Positions 1 to 11,890 are shown, counted from the stretch's first letter. The stretch: 64,000 nt of DNA from Piliocolobus tephrosceles (GCF_002776525.5 NC_045436.1:98844955-98908954); one strand, 5' to 3'. Numbers and translations: made by a program. Notes: generated by a model from the letters alone, not told the origin.

Positions 1-23
1 ATCTATTTTTCATATTTTTTAAA

Positions 24-50
24 CACACACACACACACATACACACAAAA
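24..50. repeat. (CA)n microsatellite
   Basis: Short run of CA dinucleotides followed by an A-rich stretch to about 64. Likely polymorphic; no function inferred. Confidence 0.8.
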
Positions 51-424
51 TAAAAAAAAAAAAACAGAAGAAAGAGACAAAGAGAAAGAAGCAAGCAATT
101 TCCAGTTATTTCCAAAGTCCTTGCAAAGAGTAAAATAACAGTTTGGTAGATTACATTATGATACATATTTATTAGATATTGCTGATAAAGCCTAGAGAGG
201 TAAGATACAGTCAAATGACATTCAGCAATGATAATGATTGGATGAAAACTGGCTCCTAAGTCTAATCACATTTTCAAAATGACCTAGAGTTTAATTCAAC
301 TTTGAATTTTTGTAGTGCCTCTGAGTGTATTCAAATTTTATGTTACATTCAAATATTATATTAAACCCATGAGAAAAAGTAAACCAGGAGCAAGGAGGCT
401 TGTAACCCCTCAAAGGGTTCTCTT

Positions 425-1090
425 TTCCCCCTGCCTAGACAGAGCTGATTTATCAAGACAGGAGAATTGCAATAGAGTTTAATTCACACAGAGCTGGCTG
501 CATGATGGGAGACCAGAGTTTTATTGTTACTGAAACCAGTCTCCCTGGGGATCAGGCTTTTTAAGGAAACTTTGGTGGGTAGTGGGGATATTGAGTCACG
601 ATTGCTGATTGGTCAGGTGGGAGATGAAATCATAGTGAGCCGAAGCTGTCCTCTCAGGCTGAATCAGTTCCTGGGGGCCACAAGACCAGATGAGCCAGTT
701 TATTGATCTGAGTGGTGCCAGCTGATCCATCGACATCGAGTACAGGGTTTACAAAATATCTCAAGCACTGTTCTAGGGTTTTACCATAGTGATGTTATCC
801 CCAAGGAGCAATTTGCGGAGGGTCAGTATCTTGCAGTCTTCAGCTGCAAGACTCCTAAGCCATAACTTCTGATCTTGTGGCTGATTTGTTAGTTCTGCAA
901 GAGCAATCTAGTCCCCAGGTAGGAAGGGGATTTGTTTTGGGAAAGGGCTGTTACTGTCACTGTTTCACAGTTAAACCATAAGTTTCTCCCAAAGTTAGTT
1001 TGGCCTGTTCCCAGGAATGGACGAGGAACAGCTTGGAGGTTAGAAGCAAGATGGAGTCAGGTAAGATCTCTTTCACTGTTATAATTTTGC
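425..1090 (-). mobile_element. Probable LTR of an endogenous retrovirus, family unassigned
   Basis: Read on the minus strand this block looks like a known dispersed primate LTR: a conserved region near 1090-960 ('gactccatcttgcttc' on the minus strand), then a body ending with a minus-strand AATAAA at 525-520. No gag, pol or env is seen beside it. Ends and family could not be fixed, and no target duplication was found. Confidence 0.45.
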
Positions 1091-1109
1091 GAAGGCAGTT
1101 GCTGATTCC

Positions 1110-1225
1110 CAGTTCTGCTTCAAAAAGCTGTATGACTTCGGGTATGTCACTTAACCTCTTATCTTAATTTCTTCATCTGCAAAATAAATTATATAATGAT
1201 ATGATTAAGTACCTTTAAATATAGT
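1110..1225 (+). repeat. MIR SINE fragment
   Basis: The MIR core is recognisable: 'tatgacttcgggtatgtcac', then 'cttaacctctt' and 'tcttcatctgcaaaat'. It is old and diverged, with no end structures kept. Confidence 0.65.
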
Positions 1226-2116
1226 ACATTCATTAGCTATTTAGTAGAATCATTTATTTTAACTTTTATACAATCATTTTACCTACTTTACCTTATAGAA
1301 TAATTAGCAATTATTATAGATGTATTATATATCCAGCACTATTAATTTTCACAAATGTAATCCATCACTGACCCATCAAAATAAACAAGAAAGTATCTAT
1401 TAACTGTGAATCTGAATGAAACAGGCTTATTTTTCACTACATAGATGACAAAATAGAAAAATCATTTTAAGTCAGACCTAGGTTTAAAGAATTTCTGTGA
1501 TACGGGAATTGGGGAGGTAGATGCACAGGTAGTTTTCAGTAGACTATTTTAAATCTTTCATTGGAAATGTTTGCTTCACTAACTTTGACTTAAACTTGAA
1601 ACTATTTTCAGGGATCTTAAAAATCTTATGAGTAGTCTCTTACTTTGAAAACTTAACATCTCTGTTAATGTACTCTCTTTTAATTTGTGTGTTGAGGGCA
1701 ATCAAATTCAAACAAACAGGATGTAGCCTCAGTGGTGCCAAAGAAAACTGTTTTCCAAACAGCAGCTCTTCACTGTATCTGTGGTAGGAGATGGGAGGTG
1801 GGTGATAAAACGGAAGGAAATGTTTTCATTTATAAGAGAAGAAAATAACCTACAACTTTGTAGGAAAAAAAACAAAATAGAACTGGATAAAAAGGGGAAA
1901 AGCAATCCACTAAATGCCAACCCAAATATGGTATTTTAGTGCAGAGGGATGTATCTTCTTTGATGTAATTCAGAAAACAAAATAACTGAATAAATTCATT
2001 TCTGGAATAAATAAATACAAGATTAATTGATCAATTTTTGCTTAAATCTAGAAATGTTCAGTTGCAGTCTCTTGCATCTAATGGATAACTATTCATTCTT
2101 AAAATCCAAATAATGG

Positions 2117-2393
2117 GCCAGGTACAGTGGGTCACACCTATAATCCCAGCACTTTGGGAGGCTGGGGCAGGTGGCGTTAGGAGTTCGAGACCACTCTGGC
2201 CAACATGGTGAAACTCTGTTTCTACTAAAAATACAAAAATTAGCCAGGCATCTGTAATCCCAGCTACTTGGGAGGCTGAGGCAGGAGACTCATTTGAACC
2301 CAGGAGACAGAGGTTGCTGTGAGTCGAGATTGTCCCACTGCACTCCAGCCTGGGCGACAGAGTGAGGCTCCATCTCAAAAAAAAAAAAAAAAA
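2117..2393 (+). mobile_element. Alu SINE with near-perfect target duplication
   Basis: Dimeric Alu with tail 'tctcaaaa...'. It has a small deletion in the middle, where the usual 'gcgtggtggc' segment is missing after 'ttagccaggcat'. It is flanked by 'aaatccaaataatgg' and 'aaatccaagtaatgg', one mismatch, marking a target-site duplication. Confidence 0.95.
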
Positions 2394-2734
2394 AAATCCA
2401 AGTAATGGTTATGTGACCTATGCAATTGCATGGGGCCCCACGTTGATTTATCTCAAAGGGCCATGTTTGGTTTGATGCTCTGCTGTTTCTTTCTTCAAAT
2501 TCCTAATAATTTCTGAACAAGGGGCATTGTGTTTTCATTTTGCACTGGGTTCTAAAAATTAGGTAGCTGGTCTGGATCTTGAGCTCAAAAGTGAAGCAGT
2601 GTGCTCTGACCCGTTAGGTAGGCTAAGATGTTTTTTACCCTAGGCTCCTCTGCACTCAGGACATTCTTCTCTTAGAGTAACTAAGAGTAACTAGCTTATT
2701 CCATGTTGTATTTTTCCTCATGTTTCACCAACTT

Positions 2735-2850
2735 TGAGTTCATTGAGGTTAAGATCTACAATTTTTTCGTGTTTGATTCCCTAGCATGCAGCATTGTATC
2801 TGGACGTGCTAAGAAATCAGTAATTTGTTGCATGAATAAATGGGTGAATC
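2735..2850 (+). repeat. L2/MIR-type 3' end fragment
   Basis: The pattern 'tcattgaggttaagatc', then 'gttgcatgaataaatgggtg', matches the diverged terminal part of L2/MIR-type elements (start-of-use phrase, then a gaataaatg tail). Weak and diverged. Confidence 0.4.
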
Positions 2851-2866
2851 AACCATTGAACAAACT

Positions 2867-3166
2867 TTTTTTTTTTTTTTTAAGACAGAGTCTCACTCTT
2901 GTCGCTCAGGCTGGAGTGCGGTGGCGCAATCTTGGCTCACTGCAACCTCCACCTCCTGGATTCAAGTGATTCTCCTGCTTCAGCCTCCGGAGTAGCTGGG
3001 ATTACAGGCGCCTGCCACCACACCCAGCTAATTGTTTGTATTTTTAGTATAGACAGGGTTTCACCATGTTGGCCAAGCTGGTCTCAAGCTCCCTACCTTG
3101 GGTGATCTGCCCACCTCGGCCTCCAAAAGTACTGGGATTACAGGTGTGAGCCACCGTGCCTGGCCC
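2867..3166 (-). mobile_element. Alu SINE
   Basis: Full-length dimeric Alu read on minus, with poly(T) on the plus strand at the left. It is bounded by a direct repeat 'tgaacaaact' at 2857-2866 and 3167-3176. Confidence 0.97.
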
Positions 3167-3424
3167 TGAACAAACTATTGATATACAATGGCAAGATTTT
3201 AAAATGATAAAATATCATCTTGAACATCTGGGATCAGAAGTGTTCTTTTGTACTGAATCAAATTTGAGTCATAAAGACTCCTCAGTTACTAAACCAGATA
3301 ACAAAATGTGAGATCTTGAATCATCTAGTTTGTAAGAGAGATTAATTTGAAAAAGAACTTTAAGAACTTAGATTATCATTCAGGTACTTTGTGATTGTTA
3401 AACTTCATAAGGCATAGTAATGAT

Positions 3425-3480
3425 GAAAGCTACTTTATTGAGTGGGTACTATGTATCAGGCACGGTTTTAAGTGCTTTTC
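3425..3480 (-). repeat. MIR fragment
   Basis: 'tttattgagtgggtactatg' followed by 'tatcaggcacggttttaag' is the reverse complement of the MIR 3' region. Confidence 0.55.
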
Positions 3481-3534
3481 AAACTCTATCAGTATGGGAA
3501 TTACCTTGAGCTCTTGTCAAAGTGCAGATGCCAT

Positions 3535-3584
3535 TTTAGTAAGTTTAGGTTGTGTAAGTTAGGTTTAGTAAGTTTAGGTTGTGT
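3535..3584. repeat. Short tandem duplication, 21-bp copies
   Basis: A 21-bp sequence beginning 'tttagtaagtttagg' occurs at 3535-3555 and again at 3564-3584, separated by 8 bp. A local slippage-type duplication. Confidence 0.85.
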
Positions 3585-3656
3585 CTAAGATTCTGTAGTT
3601 CTAACCAGTTCCCAGATGAAGCCAGTGCTGCTAACTATGACCACACACTGAGTACC

Positions 3657-3748
3657 GGGAGACAGAGGTTGCAGTGAGCCGAGATCATGCCACTGCACTC
3701 CAGTCTGGTGACAAGAGTGAGACTCTGTCTCAAAAAAAAAACAAAAAC
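3657..3748 (+). mobile_element. Alu right-arm fragment
   Basis: Only the last part of an Alu is present, from 'gggagacagaggttgcagtg' through the A-rich tail. A 5'-truncated insertion or relic; no clear target duplication. Confidence 0.9.
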
Positions 3749-4978
3749 ATTGGTTCTTTATTTCAATAATGCTTCAGTTACACATACCAAAATGATGCCA
3801 TTTTTTAAATTACATCAATCCCTTTGCTCACAATTTCTACCTAGACAGATTTTGTAGTTTGCCATTATGATCATTCCATTTTACACACATCTCATCTTCC
3901 TCTCGTCTCTCTCCAAATGTTGTACCCAACTGCTAAAGTTTCAATTCTGATTAAGTCCAGAATCCATCTACTTTGCACTCATATTTAAGCAGCTGAATGT
4001 GGCTGAATAAAAACACATAGTTTTGCTGTCTCCCCTTAAAGTGATTGCCACAAATCTCAGCACTGCCAGACAATCCAACAGCATTCTCTAGCAAGTTCAG
4101 TTTGTCAACTTCCTAGAAGACAATTCACACTTTCTCCCCCGTCAACAAACATCCTATACCTCACCCTACTTCTCACTGTCAACCGATGGGATCACTTTTT
4201 ATTTTTCAAAAGAAAGTGGAAGCAAATTGGAAGAGACCTACCTTACCTTTTCATTATCAAATTTGCAGTTGAGTGCATTCGGACCCACAGAGTCTGCCTT
4301 TTCTCTTAAAAGAGCTGATGAGTTGCCTGCCTTGTTCCTAAAGTCAGCCCCTCTAATTGCATACTGATTCCCAATTCCTCTCATCCACTCTAGGGTTTAT
4401 CCTGCAATAATTCCTTCTCTTGCTGCATCATTTATTTTTCTTTCTATTGGGTTATTCCTATCAGCATACAAACATATTAAAATGCCTCTCATCTTTAATA
4501 AAAATCTCTTTTCCCCAGGCTCCTTCCAATTACCTCAAATTTCTATGCTTTTTCTTGACAGTAACAAGTCCTCAAAGATTGTCTATATTTATTGTCTCTA
4601 TTTCCTAATGTCACATTCTCTCTTAAATCTCTTTTAATCAGGACTGCATCCCACCATTCTATTTAAAGCGCTAATCCCCATGTTGTCACATCCAATGGTG
4701 AATTTTCAGTGATCAATCTCCTCGGCTTCACAGCAGTAGTGAAATGGTTGATCATTCCCCCTTCCAAGAAATAATTTTGTTCCTTGGCATTTTGATCATC
4801 AAACTTCCCAGATCTTTTTCCTTCTCAGTCTTCATTGCTGGCTCCTTCCTTTCCAAGCTCCATGTTAGGCACCATCTTCTCTTTATTTACACCCATTCCG
4901 GGCTGTGATGGTATGCAGTTCTGAGGTTCTAAATGTCACCTACGTGCTGATAATTTCAGGCTAGCTAGTCTTTTTCTG

Positions 4979-5200
4979 CTTTTAGGAAAGGAATAGATAA
5001 ATTCATAATATTATAAGGTAATGAAAAAAAGAGCTATGAAGAAAAATAAAGGAGAATGAGTAGATGAGAGTTTGTTCTATGTATCCGTATCACTGTTGAA
5101 TTTTAGTCCAGGAGAAAGAGTACTATTTAAATAAATTTTCAGGAAGTGCTCTGTGAGATGACATTTTAGCAAAACTCTGAAAGATGTGAAGGGATGATCT
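4979..5200 (-). repeat. Inverted repeat arm A (copy of 6154-6374)
   Basis: This 222-bp block is the reverse complement of 6154-6374. I see one single-base indel ('actcattctcc' versus 'actcatctcc' after complementing) and one substitution near the inner end. It interrupts the host L2, which resumes at about 5215 with 'ctgccactggacatcacc'. It has no poly(A), target duplication or terminal repeat, so it did not arrive as an ordinary retrotransposon. Confidence 0.95.
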
Positions 5201-5449
5201 TCAGAAAAAGGCAGAGCTTCACTCTGCCACTGGACATCACCGATAGGATGGGTAACAAACATACAAAAATTAACATGTCAAATGAAACTCGATCTCTGGC
5301 TCTAAATCGTCTCCTTTCCCAATCTGCCTCATCTCAGTAAATTGCATATTTATATTCCTTGTTGCTCACATAAACAATCTAGGACCTACCCTTGATTCCA
5401 TTTTCACCTTATACTCTATACCATCAGCAAAATCCTATTAGGTCTATTT

Positions 5450-5748
5450 ATTTACTTATTTAAGACAGAGTCTCGCTCTATCACCCAGGCTGGAGTGCCA
5501 TGGTGCGATCTCAGCTCACCGCAATCTCTGTCTCCTGGATTCAAGTGATTCTGCTGCCTCAGCCTCCCGAGTAGGTGGGACCATAAGCATCCACCACCTT
5601 GTCTGGCTAATTTTTGTATTTTTAGTAGAAACAGAGTTTTGTCATGTTGGTCAGGCTGGTCTCGAACCTCAGACCTCAGGTGATCCACCTGCCTCGGCCT
5701 CCCAAAGTGTTGGGATTACAGGTGTGAGCCACTGCGCCTGGCTCTTCG
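5450..5748 (-). mobile_element. Alu SINE inside L2
   Basis: Dimeric Alu on minus with a degraded tail (tatttatttacttattt). A direct repeat 'ggtctattt' at 5441-5449 and 5749-5757 marks the target duplication; the L2 host reads through once the Alu is removed. It lies in the spacer between the two inverted arms. Confidence 0.95.
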
Positions 5749-6153
5749 GTCTATTTTCAAATTACATTCATCCTAGTACAAACTGCCATCATTTCTTATT
5801 TTGATTACTGCAAAAACTTTCAGGTTGGACTTGGTGCTTTCACTCTTGCCCTCCTTTAAGCTGTTCTCCATACAACAGCCAGAAAGAAGGCATTTAGAAA
5901 TGAAAATCAGGTCACGTCCCCTTCCAACTAAAAACTTTGTAACTGTTACACATAAAATACAATCCAAACTTGTTATCATGACCTGGAAGACCTCACAGTC
6001 CTGGCCCCTGTCTGTCTTGTATGGTTTTCCTCAAGCTCACCCAGCTGTATCCACAATAGGAGTCTACTGTTTCTTACATAATAGACTCCTTCTCATCTTG
6101 AGGCCTTTACGCTTGTTTCCTTAGGCCTGAAATGTTTTCCTCAGATTTTCAGT

Positions 6154-6374
6154 AGATCATTCCTTCACATCTTTCAGAGTTTTGCTAAAATGTCATCTCA
6201 CAGAGCACTTCCTGAAAATTTATTTAAATAGTACTCTTTCTCCTGGACTAAAATTCAACAGTGATACGGATACATAGAACAAACTCTCATCTACTCATCT
6301 CCTTTATTTTTCTTCATAGCTCTTTTTTTCATTACCTTATAATATTATGAATTTATCTATTCCTTTCCTAAAAG
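6154..6374 (+). repeat. Inverted repeat arm B (original L2 3' segment)
   Basis: This arm sits in its correct place within the L2 consensus order (feedback-type phrase 'tgtcatctcacagagcactt', then 'tttatttttcttcatagctc'), so it is the source and 4979-5200 the copy. The two arms are 953 bp apart and could pair as a long hairpin. Confidence 0.95.
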
Positions 6375-6452
6375 TGAGTGTCCCTATCTACAGGGTAGGC
6401 ACCCACAGAGAGCTGCAACTTTTATTTGTTTTATTCAACATTATGATCTTAG

Positions 6453-6831
6453 TGTAAGTCTTAGTTTCTGCTGCTGTAACAAAATACCTTAGATTGGATA
6501 ATTTATAAAGAACAGAAATTTATTTCCTCACAGTTCTGGAGCTTGAGAAGTCCAAGATCAAAATGCCAGCATTTGGTGTCTGGTGAGGGTCTTCTTGCTG
6601 TGTCCTCACATGGCAAAAGAAGGGAACACTGTGTTCTCACATCATGGACAGGAGAAGGGCAAAAAAAGGCTTAAGCTAGTTCCTTCTAGCCTCTTTATAA
6701 GGCACTAATCCATTCATGAGGGCAGCACTCTCATGACTCAGTAATTTCCCAAAGGGCTCCACCTCTTAATACCACCACAGTAAGGATTAAGTTTCAACAC
6801 ATAATTTTTGGGAGACATTCAGATCATAGCA
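6453..6831 (-). mobile_element. MaLR (MST/MLT1-type) solo LTR
   Basis: Minus-strand LTR of the ERVL-MaLR group. On plus it runs from 'tttctgctgctgtaacaaaa' through 'cacagttctggagcttgag', 'tgtcctcacatggcaaaag', 'cattcatgagggcagcac' to 'aagtttcaacacataattt'. It splits the L2 just before that element's last 60 bases. No internal retroviral sequence remains. Confidence 0.85.
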
Positions 6832-6895
6832 ATATCTAAAACTGTAGCTGGCACATAGTAGGCACACATTAAATATGTATATTAAAAGGTGAATG

Positions 6896-7381
6896 GATTT
6901 TACATAATGATTGGGGAAACCTGTGCTGTGTATGTCAAGTAATTTACCTTTGATCAAGGTGGTATTTCAGGATAGCTAGTCTGACTCCTGAATCCCATCT
7001 CTTAGACTGTTCTATTTTATATTTGTTCAATGCTCTATAAATTCTACCTTGTTTACTTTTATTGCCTGTGGTGATCTAGAGAGAAGAAATCCTGTCTTAA
7101 CTTCTACCCATCATTGTTGTTAGATTAGTCAACTGTATATATGAACGATATCCCTAATAATTAAATTCAAGAGCAAAGCAATAGCTTCTGATTCCCACCT
7201 ATGCATGGGAGGATGAGAAATATGCCCTCTACTCTACCCTCATCCCCTGCCTGCCAGCTAATACTTGTTAATTTAATCTGCAAACTACTATTTGCCTTTC
7301 TGTCATATAAATATTTTAAACTAGATATTCTTTTCCAAGAATAGCAGCTTGCATTGGTATTTAATTTTCATAATCATATAT
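6896..7381. other. Intronic sequence, nothing recognised
   Basis: AT-rich sequence with no reading frame, repeat consensus or motif I can name. Confidence 0.6.
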
Positions 7382-7676
7382 ATTTTTTTGAGATGGAGTT
7401 TTGCTCTTGTCACCCAGGCTGGAGTGTGGTGGCACGATTTCAGCTCACTGCAACCTCTGCTTCCTGGGTTCAAGCGATTCATCTTGCCTCAGCCTCCTGA
7501 GTAGCTGGGATTACAGGCTCCTGTCCCCACACCCAGCTAACTTTTATATTTTTTTTAGTAAAGATGGGGTTTCACTATGTTGGCCAGGCTGGTTTTGAAC
7601 TACTGACCTCGGGTGATCCACTTGCCTCGGCCTCCCAAAGTGCTAGGATTATAGGCATGAGCCATTGTGCCCGGCC
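7382..7676 (-). mobile_element. Alu SINE
   Basis: Dimeric Alu on minus, short tail (ttttttt), ending in 'gtgcccggcc'. Moderately diverged, so an older subfamily than the AluY copies nearby. Confidence 0.95.
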
Positions 7677-8794
7677 TATGACCACATTTTTAAAGTGGCT
7701 TTTATTCTCATTGCCAGTACTTTTTATGTTATGCTTCTTGAGTTATTTATCCAAAAGTTATCTGGAATATGTCTTCAGGTAATTCTCTTAGGAAGGGAAC
7801 ACCAATCTGAGTCCATGCATATCTATAATACATATATATTTTTTACCTTGGTATATGAATAATTACCTGGTCACAGTCTTTTCTCCACAACACCTATTCG
7901 ATACTATCTTTTGGTATGTAATGTTTTGGAAAAGATTATGGATAGCCTTATATTCATTCCTTTTATGCATTCCTTCCCGCTTCCCTCCCTGTATGGCTCA
8001 TTATATTAAAAAAACTAAAATTCTGACAAAGAATGTCCAGGTAGCATCTTTTTCTTTTCTTGTTAACTTTGTCTAGTACTTGGTAACTCCTTTTCCTCTA
8101 TAATCTCTTCTTCCTTCAACTCAGGAGAGTTGTCTTCCATATCTTTGGTTCATGATTGTGATCATAATGTTCTGTTTTCTTCTGCTGGAAGCTTGAATAT
8201 CCTCATCTGGACTCCAGTTTATTTTACTCTTTATCATATTATCTGTTCCCTGTGCATTCTGGGAGAGTTGTTCTACATAATTTAGTATACCTTTCTTATG
8301 AAAAATAACATAAAATTTTATTATTTTCTCAATAGATTGAAAGTTCTTTGAGAGTAAAAACCATGACTTTCATTTCCATTTACTTGCTTCCAGCATATTC
8401 CTGGAAAATAGTGGCTATTCAAAACAGCCATTTGGTTTCCTTAGATGGACAAAATATCTGTGATGGAGGCATATTAACTTACTACAAAAACTATGGCATA
8501 GTACTGAAAAGGTGGAATTTGGAGGGTATTTTGAGGAGTATATATGTAGTAAACAGTCTGCAGGCAAGAGCCCAGAACAATACATACAGAAGAGAACGAA
8601 CAATTGTAAGTTACATACATGAAAAAAAGAACATAAATTTAGCAAATTTGGAATCTGATTTAATTTATATAAACTGAATTTTAGGAAAGTATTATTATCA
8701 TAAAACTGTAAATATTGCAGAGTTCAAAAAGTACACTGAAGAACAGAGTATCCGGTAAATACTATAAAACAAGATTTTATTGTTTTAGAAGTTT
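7677..8794. other. Intronic sequence with possible L2 tail
   Basis: Mostly unassigned AT-rich sequence. At 8335-8420, 'gattgaaagttctttgagag' and 'catattcctggaaaatagtg' resemble the L2 3' end in plus orientation, but too diverged to be firm. Open frames here start at arbitrary ATGs and show no domain. Confidence 0.45.
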
Positions 8795-8808
8795 GATAGT
8801 AGATTTTC

Positions 8809-9109
8809 TTTTTTTTTTTTTTTTTGAGACGGAGTCTCGCTCTGTCGCCCAGGCTGGAGTGCAGTGGCTGGATCTCAGCTCACTGCAAGCTCCGCCTCCG
8901 GGTTTAGGCCATTCTCCTGCCTCAGCCTCCGGAGTAGCTGGGACTACAGGCCCCCGCCACCTCACCCGGCTAGTTTTTTGTATTTTTTTAGTAGAGACGC
9001 TGTTTCACGGTGTTAGCCAGGATGGTCTCGATCTCCTGACCTCGTGATCCGCCCGTCTCGGCCTCCCAAAGTGCTGGGATTACAGGCTTGAGCCACCGTG
9101 CCCGGCCAC
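8809..9109 (-). mobile_element. AluY, Old World monkey type
   Basis: Nearly undiverged Alu on minus with variants of the cercopithecid AluY lineage (complement of 'ggctcaagcctgtaat', and 'gagctgagatccagccac'). It has a perfect 14-bp target duplication, 'gatagtagattttc', at 8795-8808 and 9110-9123. A recent insertion. Confidence 0.97.
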
Positions 9110-9603
9110 GATAGTAGATTTTCAAATCAACATACAAAATTTCAAGTTTTAGGCTTCTGACCTAACCTAATACAGTATTCATAAGCTTTTGGGATTATTT
9201 TCTCCACTGTGCATAATAAATACTTTTTAAAAGAGGAAAGTGTCAAATTATATTGCAAGTTAAAAGCAACAGAAAACATTTCTCATGACACTGAAATAAT
9301 TTTGAAACAAAATGTGACACAGTTCACCTGCAGCTCTCAGAGTCTATGGTAACTATTGTCAGCAACAAACATATTTAACTCCTAGCAAATTGGTTGGATA
9401 AAGGATGTAATGCCTGATGCTTGAAGTATTGTTTGCTTTACTCTCTACTTCCAGCAGTCTGAGTGCTTCTTACACAGGCCTTTATAGTGAATTAAGTCTC
9501 CTTCTGCATTCCCAACCTGTATCATGGTACCTCAGGAAGGACAGAGTAGTTCTCAGTCACAAAAAGGCAACTTCTAATAAGGAAGTTGCGTGACACTGTA
9601 ATA

Positions 9604-9996
9604 CAATGGTCCCCAACATTTTTGGCACCAGGGACCAGTGGAAAACAATGTTTCCATGGAAGACAATGTGTTCGTGGAAGACAATGTTTCCGAGAATGGG
9701 GGTAGGGGTGTAGGGATGGCGGGGTAGAGGGGAGATGGTTTTGGGATAAAACTATTCCACTTCAGATCATTAGGCATTAGTTAGATTCTCATAAGGAACC
9801 TGCAGCCTAGATCCCTCACATGCAAAGTTCACAATATGGTTTGCACTCCTATGAGAATCTAATGCCCCTGCTGACCTGACAGAGGTAGAGCTCAGGTGGA
9901 AATGCTCGCTCACTCTCGGCTCACCTCCTGCTGTGTGGCCTGGTTCCTAACAGGCCATAGATGGTCGGTCTGCGGCCTGAGGGTTGGGGACCCTTA
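9604..9996 (-). mobile_element. MER1-type hAT-Charlie DNA transposon
   Basis: Non-autonomous hAT element. Its ends are inverted repeats ('ggtccccaac' at 9608, 'gttggggacc' at 9983), with internal MER1 landmarks 'gattctcataaggaacctg' and 'ctcacctcctgctgtgtgg'. It is flanked by the 8-bp duplication expected of hAT elements: 'ctgtaata' (9596-9603) and 'ctgtaaca' (9997-10004), one mismatch. It has a local 'gtggaagacaatg' duplication near 9640-9690. No transposase. Confidence 0.9.
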
Positions 9997-10004
9997 CTGT
10001 AACA

Positions 10005-10749
10005 GATGCAATGGCAATATACAAAAGAAATTGAATATGACTTTCCTTTTTACAGACTAAAATCTATTGGGGAGGGAAAATTTAATTGAAATGAAAGTAA
10101 CAGAATCAAATTTGTAGCATACTCTACATATTTATGTTTTTATTAATTCTTAAAAAAACACACAGAAATTAAGGTAATCAAGAAAGATAGCAGAGTGATT
10201 GAGCTACAAAGAAAATAAGATCTCTTCCATGTTTTAAATAATCTTCACAATATTAGAGAATCTATATAGTCTTGCCAGGTCCTATGGTACAATGCATTAT
10301 GTAAGTATATTGTAATGAATTACAAAGATACATCAAAGAGAATTCCAATCTTCTTAGAGTACAATCTGGTAAGAAAAAAGGCAGACATACCAATGGATAT
10401 GACGAAAGCCACTTGCATATAAAATAGGATCACAGGGGAGGTGAAAATAGAAGTCATGGAAACTTTGGAGTGGAAAGCTTACTTCTGGCTGTGGGAAATT
10501 GGGAAAGCTTCAAGAACAAAGTTAAATGTCAATTAGGGCTTACAGGGGATTTAGAAACATAGTTGTAAATATTAGAGTACTCCAAGCAGAGAAAGAGAGG
10601 GGAAAAAAAAGAGTATGAGTAGAGGCAGTGGGGTAAGAGAGCATAAATGCAAAGAGCAAGCAGTTAAAGGATGCGTGAAAGTGAATAGGGCAAAACCTGC
10701 ATGACTGACCTCTCCACTGGGGTGGCTAATCATGTTTTCCATCCACACA
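10005..10749. other. Intronic sequence, nothing firm
   Basis: AT-rich. 10330-10700 has purine-rich phrases ('gagtggaaagcttacttctg', 'gagagcataaatgcaaagag') that resemble antisense L2, but not clearly enough to call. Confidence 0.4.
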
Positions 10750-11890
10750 CCAACTCTGTTCTTTTCTGTCTTCCACCAGCCAGTTGCTAAAACTCTAAAC
10801 ATAGGAGTTTTCATTGATTTTTCTATTTTCCTCATGGTTTTAATCCAATTTATCAGCAAATCTTACTGACTCTACCTGTAAAGCACATCCTGAACCCACC
10901 CACTTCTTTCCATCTTTCCATAAAATACATGAAATATAAGTCATCATTTCTTGCCTGAGTTATTGCAATAGCTTCCCTCCTTCCACTGTTGTCTTTTTTT
11001 TTTTAGACTGAGTTTCACTCTTGTTGTCCAAGCTGGAGTGCAATGGCACGATCTCGGCTCACTGAAACCTCCACCTCCTGGGTTCAAGGGATTCTCCTGC
11101 CTCAGCCTCCCGAGTAGCTGGGATTACAGGCATGCGTCACCATGCTCAGCTCATTTTCTTGTATTTTTAGTAGAGATGGGTTTCTCCATGTTGGTCAGGC
11201 TGATCTCGAACTCCTGACCTCAGGTGATTCATTTGCCTTGGCCTCCCAAAGTGCTAGGATTACAGGTGTGAACCACTGGCACTGTTGTCTTCTTATTATC
11301 TGTTCACACAGCAATAGCAGCCAGAATGATCCTTATGAAATGTAATTAGGTTATATAATCTCCTGCTTACCATCCTACAATGGTTGCCCTTCACATTTAG
11401 AAGGAAATCCATATTCCTTATTTAGAAAAAGTCCCACACAACTTTACATCTCTGTCCCCTCTTCCCTCTGCCCCACCCTCACCCACTAGTCTAGGAACAT
11501 AAGCCTTCTTTGTTTCCTTGAACACGCCAACATTATTTCTGCCTTAGGGTTCTTGGCATTAGCTATCCTGTCTACTGGAAATGCTGATGTACTTTAGCCA
11601 TATTGTACATGTTTAATTTCTGTCCTTCAGATGGCTATTTAAATGTCACCTCTTCAGAGAAGTCTTCCCTGGTGATTCAATCTGAAGTAACGTTTTAGTA
11701 TTTCAGTTGTTCAGTATTACAACACCCCATTTTAACTTTATGCATAGCTGCTATCACCATTAGATATTTTTGCATATAGTTATGTTTAGGGTCTATCTCT
11801 TTCACTAGAATGTAAGAACTAAGACTTTGATTATACTGCTCACTTGAAGCTGTGTCTGGCACCGAATGAGTAATCAAATGCTTAAATCAA
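10750..11890 (+). mobile_element. L2 LINE 3' remnant
   Basis: Plus-strand L2 interrupted by an Alu. Landmarks: 'atttatcagcaaatcttac' (10849), 'gagttattgcaatagcttcc' (10957), 'agcagccagaatgatcc' (11316), 'caatggttgcccttcac' (11379), 'aatgtcacctcttcagagaa' (11642) and 'ctagaatgtaagaactaag' (11805). Reading frames are decayed. Confidence 0.8.
10996..11279 (-). mobile_element. Alu SINE inside L2
   Basis: Dimeric Alu on minus with a perfect target duplication 'cactgttgtctt' at 10984-10995 and 11280-11291. Confidence 0.96.

Larger units (their letters stand above)
4190..6895 (+). mobile_element. Long ancient L2 LINE remnant, three times interrupted
   Basis: A single collinear plus-strand L2 can be followed through its non-coding 3' third. 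Landmarks are 'cttctcagtcttcattgctg' (4829), 'catctcagtaaattgc' (5331), 'attactgcaaaaac' (5804), 'acaacagccagaaag' (5872), 'ctggcccctgtctg' (6001) and the terminal 'gctggcacatagtaggcac' (6848). It is broken by an inverted copy of its own 3' part (4979-5200), an Alu (5450-5748) and a MaLR LTR (6453-6831). Reading frames are long gone. The upstream limit is uncertain and could lie nearer 3780. Confidence 0.75.

Noticed and set aside
2703..3105. Open frames over Alu sequences throughout the window
   Set aside because: Typical Alu-derived frames ('SLTLVAQAGVRW', 'SPASASGVAG'); no evidence of exonisation in any of them.
5801..6124. 107-codon plus frame in the MYOZ2 intron
   Set aside because: Lies within L2 3' non-coding sequence; a matching frame on the other strand shows it is chance.
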